A DNA stretch of 11,599 bases from a bacterium BMS3Bbin02 (GCA_002898115.1 BDTL01000084.1:1-11599), one strand, 5' to 3'; positions 1-7,100 are shown, counted from the stretch's first letter. Notes: generated by a model not told the origin, from the letters alone. A program made the numbers and translations.

Positions 1-613
1 CTGCCGGAGCAATTGAGCGGTTCGACCCATCCCGAGCCTTGTACACCACCACCGGCCCCACGGCACTGTCCTCGGTGGCGACCTCAACCAACGGATCGCC
101 GCTAAAGAACACACCCCGTTCATCAGGAGGGTTAAAGAAGAACCACACCCCGAGCCAGGAGCCACTCTCGCTCCGATAGAGAAAGGCGGCCTCCTCAACA
201 AAGTCGGTAGTCTCGCCCGGACCGCCGACGTTTCTGCCATCGATCCCGTCCATCGCAATCGCCAAGCCCTCGGCGAGTTTCCACAGCGGCGTGGATGGAA
301 GACCCCGAAACCGATCCGAGACCTCGCTCGTGTCGCCGATCCCCGTCGGCTCGGTTGTCTCCGTGGTTGACGTTGACGGTGCGCCTGTCGTGGTCGTGGT
401 CGTGGATGTTGACACCACAGACACCGTAACGGAAGGTTCCGAGACAGGCACCGTTGTCGAACTAGCCGACGACTCGCTTGTGCAACCCGCCAACACAACC
501 GACACGGCACCCACAAGAACGAACAGCACCCCACGATCAACAATGCGACGACCAGTGCGCCGCCGAGCGGGTTCCCGTCCAGCACCGAACCTGTCACCGG
601 TCTGCGCACTCAC
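1..613 (-). CDS. Secreted lipoprotein with Thr-rich linker (C-terminus beyond the left edge)
   Basis: The frame is open from a GTG at 613 to the window edge, giving 204 visible residues. The N-terminus has a basic stretch (Arg-rich, residues 13-27), a hydrophobic core (29-42) and a lipobox VVLAGC with the lipidated Cys at residue 44, so it should be an exported, membrane-anchored lipoprotein. Residues 45-85 form a Thr/Ser/Val-rich linker (runs such as STSTTTTTTG) typical of actinobacterial surface lipoproteins. A folded domain follows, rich in Trp and Phe (for example GSWLGVWFFFNPP). I do not recognise this domain. The start is chosen because its GTG overlaps the TGA of the upstream gene by four bases (GTGA), the classic arrangement for translational coupling. 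The n-region before the hydrophobic core is long (about 28 residues) but no better start is visible. It is the third gene of a minus-strand operon with the four-Cys secreted protein and the amidase, so a cell-envelope role is inferred. Confidence 0.8.
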   Translation of the reverse strand, partial: MSAQTGDRFGAGREPARRRTGRRIVDRGVLFVLVGAVSVVLAGCTSESSASSTTVPVSEPSVTVSVVSTSTTTTTTGAPSTSTTETTEPTGIGDTSEVSDRFRGLPSTPLWKLAEGLAIAMDGIDGRNVGGPGETTDFVEEAAFLYRSESGSWLGVWFFFNPPDERGVFFSGDPLVEVATEDSAVGPVVVYKARDGSNRSIAPA

Positions 614-1497
614 GGCTGCTTCACACCAATCCACATCCCACGACGCAACACCTCAAGATCATCCCGGTAGGCCTCGATGAACCGCTGCTCCAGCTCGGTG
701 CGTGCTTCAAACAGCGCCCTTGCTAGACCGATGTTGCAGCTCTCGAACGCATCGATGGTCGCCACCTCAATCTCTTCCAGTGCGTCAATCTTATCCGAGG
801 GTATCGCGCTACCCCAAGCCGCAATCAGATCCGCCGCCTTGTCGTCAAGACTACCGAACATGTCGCTGGGTTGCCCATAGTCGTAACCGGCGTCAGACAT
901 GCAACCGGACCATTCCTTGGTCGCTACGACAACACCGGGCTGCCGGGCAACCTGATCTTCGACTTGGGTGGCGTAGACATCCCGCAGCGGCCGCATCGCT
1001 TGCGCCAGCGTCGTGACCTCATCGAACGCCTTCGCTTTACAGCTCCCCGAGAACGCCTCGGGGCTTTGCGACACGCTATCCCAATCCTCGCCGTGTAACG
1101 CGGTGAGATAGACGTCCCTCTCGCTGGCGGCGAGCTGTTCAACGTACGCATCAGTCGGACTCAGATCTTTGCGTGCAAGGGGCGCCGGGTCATCTCGCAA
1201 ACTCTCGGCGAGCCCGATACCACGTGCCGACGTATTCCCCGGCACGTTGATCACACCGGCACCGGCCTCGGGCCAATACATGAACCCGGCGTCCTGCATA
1301 CATTCTTCCACGATGGCTTCACGGGCCTCCTCTTCCGCCATATAGATATCGTTTTCTGCCTGGATGTTGTGTCCGAAGCCCACGTACTGCGCCATCGGAA
1401 GGGACGCCAACTCGGTCCTCTGCGCGCTCACCGCGGCAACGGAACCGAATACAAGTCCGAGCACTGCGGTGACAACCAGTGTTCTCTTTGTCGACAT
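610..1497 (-). CDS. Secreted four-cysteine protein with duplicated CMxDAG motif, unknown function
   Basis: This is a 295-residue protein. The ATG at 1497 is chosen over an in-frame start 15 codons upstream for two reasons: a GAGAGGAG ribosome site lies about 8 bases before it, and it begins a textbook signal peptide (MSTKRT, hydrophobic residues 7-22, likely cleavage after AVSA at 25). The mature part is mostly acidic and helical. It has only four Cys: C66, C153, C199 and C254. C66 and C199 sit in near-identical motifs, CMQDAGFMY and CMSDAGYDY, so the protein looks like two diverged copies of one unit, each with a CMxDAG(F/Y)xY start and a later Cys (GSC, ESC). Exported location suggests two disulfides. 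I recall similar Cys-Met-rich secreted hypothetical proteins in Actinobacteria but no assigned function. The gene starts 14 bases after the amidase stop and overlaps the lipoprotein start by four bases, so the three are very likely one transcript. Confidence 0.85.
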   Translation of the reverse strand: MSTKRTLVVTAVLGLVFGSVAAVSAQRTELASLPMAQYVGFGHNIQAENDIYMAEEEAREAIVEECMQDAGFMYWPEAGAGVINVPGNTSARGIGLAESLRDDPAPLARKDLSPTDAYVEQLAASERDVYLTALHGEDWDSVSQSPEAFSGSCKAKAFDEVTTLAQAMRPLRDVYATQVEDQVARQPGVVVATKEWSGCMSDAGYDYGQPSDMFGSLDDKAADLIAAWGSAIPSDKIDALEEIEVATIDAFESCNIGLARALFEARTELEQRFIEAYRDDLEVLRRGMWIGVKQP

Positions 1498-1511
1498 GTG
1501 ATGCACTCCTC

Positions 1512-2204
1512 TCAGTACATGTTCGGTGGGTAACCGAACCATCTATCGACGGCCCACCCGATCCGCCACTGCCACGTCGCCGACCGTATGAAACTGACAC
1601 CGGTCGGCCAATCATGGAACTCCATCTCGTAATACGCGACATACGGGACATCCGTGTACATCTCGCTGATGTAGGTCGTGCACGACGTGTTGTGTCTGCA
1701 CGCGATGTCGTTCGTACCCGGGCTGGCACCGGCGACGTAGTAGCGCATGTGCTCGGCGAGCGCTTTCGTCGCATTCGAGCTGCTCGAGGGTTCATAAATC
1801 GTCCACGTGCCGGCGTTCGACGCTACACGGTTGCTGTTGCATGCCGTACTACCGGCATTGGTATGGATCGCGATATGCATTCGAGCGTTCCAAGTCTCAG
1901 ACTCCAACATCCGGGAATTGATACTCGAACTGATGCTGCCGAGTTTGACAAAATAGCCGCGGGCAACTAGGTCGTTGCCGTACCCAGCCGCGGCTTCATA
2001 CCCGATATCACGCGCCCCGAACTTCTCCACGTAACCATTGCAACCTTGGTTGCCCTGGCTCGACGGCGACAAGTAGATCTTGTAACCGTTCGTCGGATAG
2101 GTGTTCCATGTGTACTCCGCCGCCCCGGTCGGCGTCACATTGAGGGCGACAAAAGCGGCCGACGAAAAGACCGCCAGAACCACCAGTACTCTCAGTAATC
2201 GCAT
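1512..2204 (-). CDS. Secreted N-acetylmuramoyl-L-alanine amidase-like protein (Amidase_3 type, LSPSxQ variant)
   Basis: The protein has 230 residues. The ATG at 2204 follows GGAGG at 7 bases and opens a signal peptide (MRLLRVLVVLAVF..., cleavage probably near GAA at 27-29). An upstream in-frame extension lacks a ribosome site. The mature protein matches the Amidase_3 fold: YLSPSSQ (44-50), replacing the usual DPGHG strand; a Glu-containing helix after E60-E70; HIAIHTNAG (110-118) with the zinc-ligand His at H114; and YEMEFHDWP (192-200), equivalent to the VExxFHDNP block, with E193 as the likely catalytic Glu. The family cleaves the amide between muramic acid and L-Ala in peptidoglycan outside the cell. 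The LSPSxQ form is one I know from phage and Gram-positive amidases. Oddities: the first zinc His is absent, and W199 replaces the usual Asn. Four Cys (55, 122, 169, 175) could make two disulfides. It leads the operon with the four-Cys protein and the lipoprotein. Confidence 0.82.
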   Translation of the reverse strand: MRLLRVLVVLAVFSSAAFVALNVTPTGAAEYTWNTYPTNGYKIYLSPSSQGNQGCNGYVEKFGARDIGYEAAAGYGNDLVARGYFVKLGSISSSINSRMLESETWNARMHIAIHTNAGSTACNSNRVASNAGTWTIYEPSSSSNATKALAEHMRYYVAGASPGTNDIACRHNTSCTTYISEMYTDVPYVAYYEMEFHDWPTGVSFIRSATWQWRIGWAVDRWFGYPPNMY

Positions 2205-2286
2205 CGCTATACCTCCAAGTTCTCGATCGCTTGCATTTGTGTCTCGTCGTCCAAGACTCGTGGCCTGGGCCAGCGAGATGACGTTC

Positions 2287-2317
2287 CCGGTGCAACCCAC
2301 CGGGTGGGGGTTACCGG
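2287..2317 (-). other. Possible RNA hairpin in the amidase operon leader
   Basis: CCGGT at 2287-2291 pairs with ACCGG at 2313-2317. Inside it, AACCCAC (2294-2300) pairs with GTGGG (2304-2308) and TT (2311-2312), with a GC bulge on one side, a GG bulge on the other and a three-base loop. That is about 12 pairs, mostly G-C. On the minus strand it would sit about 83 bases upstream of the amidase ATG, in the leader if the promoter lies further upstream. It could be a leader structure or a terminator-like element. I checked it by eye against the conserved blocks of the c-di-AMP (ydaO) riboswitch, common before cell-wall hydrolases, and did not find them. Confidence 0.35.
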
Positions 2318-2552
2318 CATCCCGTTGCCGTCGAACCTCGACTGTCTCAACGTATCAATCGAATGCGTGCCTGTCCGCGCCAAAACCTGGCACACTCATG
2401 CCAAGAACCCCGCACGACAACAACGTTGACAGACCTAGCCGCGTCCCGCCCAGTCTCGTGTTCCCGAACTCAGTATCGACCTCGACTCGCCCTCGGACCT
2501 CGCCGCGGTTCGAAACCACCCCGACGGCGTCTGGATCGAGGACATCATCCGA

Positions 2553-2558
2553 TAGGCT
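2553..2558 (+). promoter_or_regulatory. -10 box of a leaderless promoter for the deacetylase
   Basis: TAGGCT (TANNNT type) ends exactly six bases before the ATG at 2565, so transcription would begin at or next to the start codon. There is no ribosome site before this ATG, which agrees with a leaderless message. The same geometry recurs before the genes at 4680 and 7101. No clear -35 hexamer is visible. Confidence 0.6.
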
Positions 2559-2564
2559 GCATCC

Positions 2565-3314
2565 ATGACTTCACCAATCGTCCCAGCAGCTAACAACGGC
2601 ACTATCAACCTGCCGGTCCCTGCATCCGCTCTTGCGATCGGCGCCCACCCCGACGATATCGAGTTCGGCGCGGGGGGCACACTCGCCAAGTGGGCGGTTG
2701 CAGGATGCCGCATCGTCATGGTGATCGTGACCGACGGGTCCAAGGGGTCGTGGGACCCCGACCAGGACCAGGACGAACTCGTCGCAACCCGCAGCGCCGA
2801 GCTTCAGGCGGCAGCAGCGGCGTTGGGGGCGGAAACCACCGTGCAACTCGGTTACGTCGACGGAGAGCTCGAGTATTCAATGAAGCTGCGCGGACGTATC
2901 TGTCGGGAAATCCGCATCCATACACCTGAAGTAGTTCTCAGCCATGACCCGTGGATGCGCTACCAACTCCACCCGGACCATCGCGCCACGGGGTTTGCGG
3001 CGACAGACGGAGTCGTTGCAGCACGGGACCACCTGTTCTTCCCCGAACAAGACCTCCCACCGCACCGACCGTCGGCGATTCTCCTCTGGCGGGCCGACCA
3101 GGACAATCACTGGGAAGACATCGCGGGTCACATCGACGCCAAAGTCGAGGCGTTGCTGTTCCACTCCTCGCAGGGAACCACGACAATGGGTGGGGACCTC
3201 ACCGACGCGTCACGTGCCGATGCTTTTGCGCAACGCATGCACGAATGGGCTGAGCGTTCAGGCAAAGATGCCGGACTTGGCCAAGCGGAAGCGTTTCACC
3301 GCCTCACTCCTTGA
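2565..3314 (+). CDS. PIG-L/LmbE-family zinc deacetylase
   Basis: The protein has 249 residues, close to the family's usual length. The N-terminal motif AHPDD (27-31) supplies zinc ligand H28 and D30/D31, and HPDH (136-139) supplies the second metal-site cluster (H136, D138, H139). The core Rossmann-like order (AIGAHPDDIEFGAGGTLAKWA, then VIVTDGSKG, then a helix with R and E) is that of PIG-L/LmbE enzymes. These remove acetyl groups from N-acetylglucosamine conjugates; actinobacterial members include MshB and Mca of mycothiol metabolism, and others act on glycolipids or antibiotics. The exact substrate cannot be told from the sequence. No mycothiol or glycosyltransferase gene is adjacent. It has no signal peptide, so it should be cytoplasmic. 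The ATG has no ribosome site but a -10 box six bases upstream, so it is probably leaderless and monocistronic; it is followed by a convergent gene. Confidence 0.9.
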   Translation: MTSPIVPAANNGTINLPVPASALAIGAHPDDIEFGAGGTLAKWAVAGCRIVMVIVTDGSKGSWDPDQDQDELVATRSAELQAAAAALGAETTVQLGYVDGELEYSMKLRGRICREIRIHTPEVVLSHDPWMRYQLHPDHRATGFAATDGVVAARDHLFFPEQDLPPHRPSAILLWRADQDNHWEDIAGHIDAKVEALLFHSSQGTTTMGGDLTDASRADAFAQRMHEWAERSGKDAGLGQAEAFHRLTP

Positions 3315-3339
3315 ATCTTCGGGAACAGATCTAGACAAA

Positions 3340-3365
3340 CGTGAGGACCCCGAAGGGTCCTCACG
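3340..3365 (-). terminator. Strong hairpin terminator of the ABC ATPase gene (UUCG loop on the minus strand)
   Basis: CGTGAGGACCC at 3340-3350 pairs perfectly with GGGTCCTCACG at 3355-3365, an 11-bp stem with a four-base loop. Read on the minus strand the loop is TTCG closed by C-G, the exceptionally stable C(UUCG)G tetraloop, and it is followed by GTTTGTCT, a T-rich tail. It lies 21 bases after the ABC ATPase stop. On the plus strand there is no T tract after it, but it may also hinder transcripts from the convergent deacetylase. Confidence 0.85.
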
Positions 3366-3386
3366 AATACGACTATTGCGGAGCCT

Positions 3387-4592
3387 CTAGAGACCGATCC
3401 GGCGTCCGCTCTCGGGGTCAAAGAAGTGCACCTTGTCGGTATTGATTGCGAGCCTGATCTCGGTCTCGGGCGCGACCTGGACGTCGGCGTTGACCCGGGC
3501 CGTGAACTGGACAATATCGCCGAGAGAACTGATGTCGCTCCCCGTGTCGGCGAGCAGCTCTTCAATATCGGGTGTGATCACCGGTGGAGTGTCAACCTCA
3601 AAGTGGATAAAGGTTTCGGCGCCGAGCACCTCGGCAACCTGAATCTTCACGGTCATCGACGCGGAGTCATCGGCGCCGATGCGGTCCGCGGAAGCGAACT
3701 CGCCCGGACGGATGCCCATGACGATCTCCTTGCCCATCCAGTTCTCGATACCCGGGTGCCGGTCCAATCCCGGTTTCGACAGGAGGATCCTATTCTTCGC
3801 AAACGTAGCGAAGACCTGGTCGCCGTCGGCTTCGAGGACTGTGTACACCATGTTCATCGACGGTGACCCAATGAACCCTGCAACGAACAGGTTCACCGGG
3901 TTGTGGTAGAGCTCTGCCGGTGGTGCGACCTGCTGGAGGTTGTCGGGGCGCTGCGCCGATACGGGCTTGAGAACTGCAACTCGATGGCCGAGCGTCATCG
4001 CCTCGACCTGGTCGTGGGTGACGTACACCGTCGTGGTGTTGAGACGAGTGTGCAGGACCGCAAGGGACGCCCGCATTTGCACACGGAGCTTGGCGTCGAG
4101 GTTCGACAGAGGCTCGTCCATGAGGAATGCGCTCGGTTCGCGCACGATTGCGCGACCCATTGCGACCCGCTGACGTTGCCCGCCGGAGAGGTTCTTGGGT
4201 TTCCGATCGAGGTAGTCGGTGATTTCGAGCACCTCAGCGGCCTCTTTCACACGGGCATCAATCTCCTCCTTCGGTGTCTTGCGAAGCTTGAGACCGAACG
4301 CCATGTTGTCGTACACCGACATGTGCGGGTACAAGGCGTAGTTCTGGAAAACCATGGCGATGTCACGGTCTTTCGGCTGTACATCGTTGACGAGGTTCTC
4401 ACCAATGTACAACTTGCCTTCGGTGATCTCTTCCAGGCCTGCGATCATGCGCAGAATCGTCGATTTGCCGCATCCCGACGGGCCGACCAGCACCAAGAAT
4501 TCTCCATCCATGATCGTGAGATCGACATCTCCTACGGCACGAGTGCCGTCGGGATAGACCTTTCCCAGACCTTCAAGTGTTATGGACGCCAT
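3387..4592 (-). CDS. ABC transporter ATP-binding protein, MalK/UgpC sugar-importer type
   Basis: At 401 residues this is a typical MalK-family length (ATPase domain plus C-terminal regulatory beta domain). Visible motifs: Walker A GPSGCGKST (37-45), Q-loop Q83 in VFQNYALYPHMSVYDN, signature LSGGQ (135-139), Walker B ending D159-E160, D-loop SNLDAK, and switch H193 in YVTHDQVEAMTLG. The block PAELYHNPVNLFVAGFIGSPSMN is characteristic of CUT1 carbohydrate-importer ATPases. It acts on the cytoplasmic face and energises uptake of sugars or glycerol phosphate. No permease or binding-protein gene is nearby, so it may serve several importers, as MsmX/UgpC-like ATPases do in other bacteria. GAGG lies 7 bases before the ATG. 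A weak TANNNT box (TACGGT, 4627-4632 on the minus strand) could be its promoter. Oddity: between VAVLK and LQQV there is an insertion of about six residues (PVSAQRPDN) in place of the usual short Gly turn. Confidence 0.95.
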   Translation of the reverse strand: MASITLEGLGKVYPDGTRAVGDVDLTIMDGEFLVLVGPSGCGKSTILRMIAGLEEITEGKLYIGENLVNDVQPKDRDIAMVFQNYALYPHMSVYDNMAFGLKLRKTPKEEIDARVKEAAEVLEITDYLDRKPKNLSGGQRQRVAMGRAIVREPSAFLMDEPLSNLDAKLRVQMRASLAVLHTRLNTTTVYVTHDQVEAMTLGHRVAVLKPVSAQRPDNLQQVAPPAELYHNPVNLFVAGFIGSPSMNMVYTVLEADGDQVFATFAKNRILLSKPGLDRHPGIENWMGKEIVMGIRPGEFASADRIGADDSASMTVKIQVAEVLGAETFIHFEVDTPPVITPDIEELLADTGSDISSLGDIVQFTARVNADVQVAPETEIRLAINTDKVHFFDPESGRRIGL

Positions 4593-4667
4593 TTCCTTAC
4601 CTCTTGTGTAGCTCCGTCGTCACGCCACCGTAGCAGGAAGTAGGGACCGCATCCCCATGAGGCGGGC

Positions 4668-4673
4668 TACAGT
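4668..4673 (+). promoter_or_regulatory. -10 box of a leaderless promoter for the SDR-GMC operon
   Basis: TACAGT ends exactly six bases before the ATG at 4680, with no ribosome site between, the geometry expected for a leaderless transcript. It lies in the short divergent region (87 bases) shared with the ABC ATPase gene. No strong -35 hexamer is visible. Confidence 0.6.
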
Positions 4674-4679
4674 AATGCC

Positions 4680-5390
4680 ATGCATGAATCACCAGTCGCG
4701 GTTGTGACGGGCGGTACCGGTGCTTTGGGGAAAACCCTGCTCCCGCTGCTTGTACGCCGCAATTTCAAGCTCGCAGTCACCTATTTGATCCCGGAGGAGG
4801 CGACCGCTCTCGAAGACTCGCTCGGCCTTGACGAGAGTCAACTGCTGCTACGCCGTGTCAATGCGTCCGATGCTGACGCAGTCAACTCCTTCATGCAGGA
4901 GGCCGCTGACATGTTTGGCCCGTTCAACGTCACGGCTGCCCTCGTTGGTGGTTGGGCCGGTGGTCGCATGGTCGACGAGACCGACGACGTCCGTTTCGAC
5001 CGAATGATCGACCTGAATCTTCGCTCGGCCTTTTACACGATCCGGGCAGCAATTCCGCACATGCGCGACGCCGATTGGGGACGGATCATCGCCATCGGCA
5101 GTCGCGCCAGCATTGACACCCCGGCCGGCCAGGCGGCCTTCAACATTGCGAAAGCCGGAGTCGTTGCCTTGATCAAGTCGCTGGCCGTCGAACTTGACGA
5201 CACTCCAATCACCGCAAACGTCGTTCTTCCATCAGTTATCGATACCAAGGCGACCCGTGATGCCCTTCCCTACGCGGACTATGTAAAATGGCCGAAACCA
5301 GCCGAAATCGCATCTGTTATCGACTTCCTCGCATCGGAAGATGCTCAGGTCATCAACGGAGCCGCCATTCCCGTCCACGGACAGACCTAG
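4680..5390 (+). CDS. SDR-family oxidoreductase-like protein with Phe in place of the catalytic Tyr
   Basis: At 236 residues it is a classical short-chain dehydrogenase length. The nucleotide-binding motif TGGTGALG is at 10-17, and the catalytic Ser S141 (in IGSRAS) and Lys K158 are present. The position 13 residues after the Ser, where YxxxK is expected, reads FNIAK (F154, codon TTC at 5139-5141). Active classical SDRs need this Tyr as the general acid/base, so the protein may be inactive, a binding or scaffold protein, or use another residue. The end (NGAAIPVHGQT) is the normal SDR C-terminus. The start has a leaderless-type -10 box. A GMC flavoprotein gene starts 24 bases after the stop, so the two probably form an operon. 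The fold is certain; substrate and activity are unknown. Confidence 0.88.
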   Translation: MHESPVAVVTGGTGALGKTLLPLLVRRNFKLAVTYLIPEEATALEDSLGLDESQLLLRRVNASDADAVNSFMQEAADMFGPFNVTAALVGGWAGGRMVDETDDVRFDRMIDLNLRSAFYTIRAAIPHMRDADWGRIIAIGSRASIDTPAGQAAFNIAKAGVVALIKSLAVELDDTPITANVVLPSVIDTKATRDALPYADYVKWPKPAEIASVIDFLASEDAQVINGAAIPVHGQT

Positions 5391-5414
5391 AGGACGTATC
5401 CGGGAGGATCCCCC

Positions 5415-7055
5415 ATGCCTGACCATGCTCACGCCGACACCGAGTTCGATGTTGTTGTGATCGGTTCGGGTTTCGGTGGTAGCGTCTGCGCCCATCGCCT
5501 GACCGAGAAGGGCTACCGCGTCGGCGTTCTCGAAGCGGGCAAACGGTGGGAAACCGAGGACTTTCCAAGGACCAACTGGAGTGCGCGCAAGGCGTTGTGG
5601 TTCCCCCGGCTTGGAATGAAGGGCATCCAACGGATCTCGTTGCTGCGTGACATCATGGTGCTGTCCGGCGCCGGCGTCGGGGGTGGCTCTCTGGTGTACG
5701 CCAACACGCTGTATGAACCACAGGCGCCGTTCTATTCCGATCAACAGTGGTCCGGCATCACTGACTGGCAAGCCGAATTGGCCCCTCACTACGCCACGGC
5801 GAAACATGTGCTGGGAGTGGTGGAGAACCCGCTCGACACACCGGCTGACGATGTCATGCGCAAGGTCGCCGCTGCGATGGGGGTCGCCGACACATACCAT
5901 CGGACGCCGGTCGGGGTGTTCTTCGGAGAACCGGGGGTTGAGGTGGAGGACCCTTTTTTCGATGGCGCCGGGCCACGTCGGTCGGGGTGCGTGGCCTGCG
6001 GAAATTGTATGGTCGGATGTCGATACAACGCGAAGAACACGCTCGACAAGAACTATCTCTACTTCGCGGAGCAGGCCGGCACACAGGTGTTCCCCGAACA
6101 CACCGTCGTCGATGTAGAACGCGTCGGTGATGAGTGGCAGGTGACGACCGCCCGATCGGGTGCTTGGTTCCGGAAGCGGCGACGCGTCTTCCGCGCACCA
6201 CACGTTGTCTTTAGCGCCGGGGCTCTTGGCACCACACGCTTGCTCTTAGAACTCGCTGAGAGGGGTCGCCTCCCTCGCCTCTCGAACCGGATCGGATACC
6301 AGACCCGGACAAACTCCGAGGCGATCGTCGGCGCAGTTTCACGAAGCCGTACCGTCGACTACTCCGAGGGCATCGCAATCACCTCGTCGATTCACCCGGA
6401 TGCTGAGACACACATCGAGCCGGTACGATACGGCAAGGGGTCCAACGCACTCGGGCTCCTTGCAACGATCCTCACCGACGGCGGACCCGGAATGGCGCGC
6501 CAGCTCCGTTTCCTGGGAACGGTCTTTCGCCACCCCATCACGTTCTTGCGGTCGCTCTCGGTATGGCATTGGTCGGAGCGCTCCATCATCCTCCTGGTCA
6601 TGCAAACCAGGGACAACAGCATCCGACTCCTGCGAAAACGTGGCCTGTTCGGTAGGAAGCTTTCATCCGAGCAGGGCCACGGCGAGCCGAACCCGACGTA
6701 CATACCTATCGCGAACGAGGCAGCGAGAAAGACCGCCGACATCATTGGCGGTTTTGGGTCCAGCACTGTCAACGAAGTGCTCTTTGACACGCCCCTGACC
6801 GCACACATACTCGGCGGCACACCCATCGGCCCGGATCCTGATCACGGAGTAATTGACGGGTATCACCGAGTCTTCGGCCACGACGGGCTCCATGTCATCG
6901 ATGGCGCCGCGATCGGCGCCAATCTCGGTGTCAACCCATCTTTGACTATCACCGCCATGGCGGAAAGGGCTGTGTCGATGTGGCCGAACAAGGGCGAAGA
7001 GGACCGGAGGGCGCCTCTCGGCGATACCTATCGACCTATCGATGCGTCCCGGTAG
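5415..7055 (+). CDS. GMC-family FAD oxidoreductase, cholesterol-oxidase (ChoD)-like
   Basis: At 546 residues it matches the ChoD-like branch of GMC oxidoreductases. FAD binding is seen at GSGFGG (17-22) with the ribose-binding Glu E40 in VLEAG, and in SGAGVGGGSLVYAN about 80 residues further on. The C-terminal block HILGGTPIG (from H464) and DGLHVIDGAAIGANLGVNPSLTI (ending near N507) carries the His/Asn region used in flavin-dependent alcohol oxidation. A cysteine cluster CxxCxxCxxxC (C192, C195, C198, C202) precedes RYNAKNTL. Family members oxidise alcohols such as sterols with FAD; the real substrate here is unknown and no sterol catabolism genes are visible. No signal peptide, so cytoplasmic. 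The ATG follows GGGAGG at 8 bases and sits 24 bases downstream of the SDR gene, suggesting the two act on the same alcohol/carbonyl substrate. Confidence 0.9.
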   Translation: MPDHAHADTEFDVVVIGSGFGGSVCAHRLTEKGYRVGVLEAGKRWETEDFPRTNWSARKALWFPRLGMKGIQRISLLRDIMVLSGAGVGGGSLVYANTLYEPQAPFYSDQQWSGITDWQAELAPHYATAKHVLGVVENPLDTPADDVMRKVAAAMGVADTYHRTPVGVFFGEPGVEVEDPFFDGAGPRRSGCVACGNCMVGCRYNAKNTLDKNYLYFAEQAGTQVFPEHTVVDVERVGDEWQVTTARSGAWFRKRRRVFRAPHVVFSAGALGTTRLLLELAERGRLPRLSNRIGYQTRTNSEAIVGAVSRSRTVDYSEGIAITSSIHPDAETHIEPVRYGKGSNALGLLATILTDGGPGMARQLRFLGTVFRHPITFLRSLSVWHWSERSIILLVMQTRDNSIRLLRKRGLFGRKLSSEQGHGEPNPTYIPIANEAARKTADIIGGFGSSTVNEVLFDTPLTAHILGGTPIGPDPDHGVIDGYHRVFGHDGLHVIDGAAIGANLGVNPSLTITAMAERAVSMWPNKGEEDRRAPLGDTYRPIDASR

Positions 7056-7088
7056 CCGGCTCGCGAACACATATCCCGATGCCGGTAG

Positions 7089-7094
7089 TACTGT
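7089..7094 (+). promoter_or_regulatory. -10 box of a leaderless promoter for the coiled-coil protein
   Basis: TACTGT ends exactly six bases before the ATG at 7101 and no ribosome site is present. This suggests the coiled-coil gene has its own leaderless promoter even though it starts only 45 bases after the GMC gene stop. Confidence 0.55.
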
Positions 7095-7100
7095 TGAATT

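Larger units (their letters stand above)
2205..2564. other. 360-base divergent intergenic region
   Basis: No convincing gene lies here: the open frames lack ribosome sites and look random. It must hold the promoter and leader of the minus-strand amidase operon and the promoter of the plus-strand deacetylase. I see a leaderless-type -10 box for the deacetylase at 2553-2558 and a potential hairpin at 2287-2317. The right half (about 2430-2550) shows nothing recognisable. A TTGACA-like hexamer at 2427-2432 has no matching -10 box at the right distance. Confidence 0.6.

Noticed and set aside
388..407. Short TGGTCG-type tandem repeat
   Set aside because: It encodes part of the Thr-rich linker of the lipoprotein on the other strand; it is codon repetition rather than a separate element.
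2500..2530. tRNA-like TTCGAAA loop near 2508
   Set aside because: The flanking bases do not form the five-pair T stem, and no anticodon or acceptor arms are found around it.
3903..4643. 246-codon plus-strand frame opposite the ABC ATPase
   Set aside because: It is antisense to a complete MalK-type ATPase and has no ribosome site or family features.
5232..6203. Long open frame on the minus strand across the SDR end and GMC gene
   Set aside because: It lies antisense to two strong family matches, has no family motif and a low-complexity Arg/His-rich composition typical of high-GC shadow frames.
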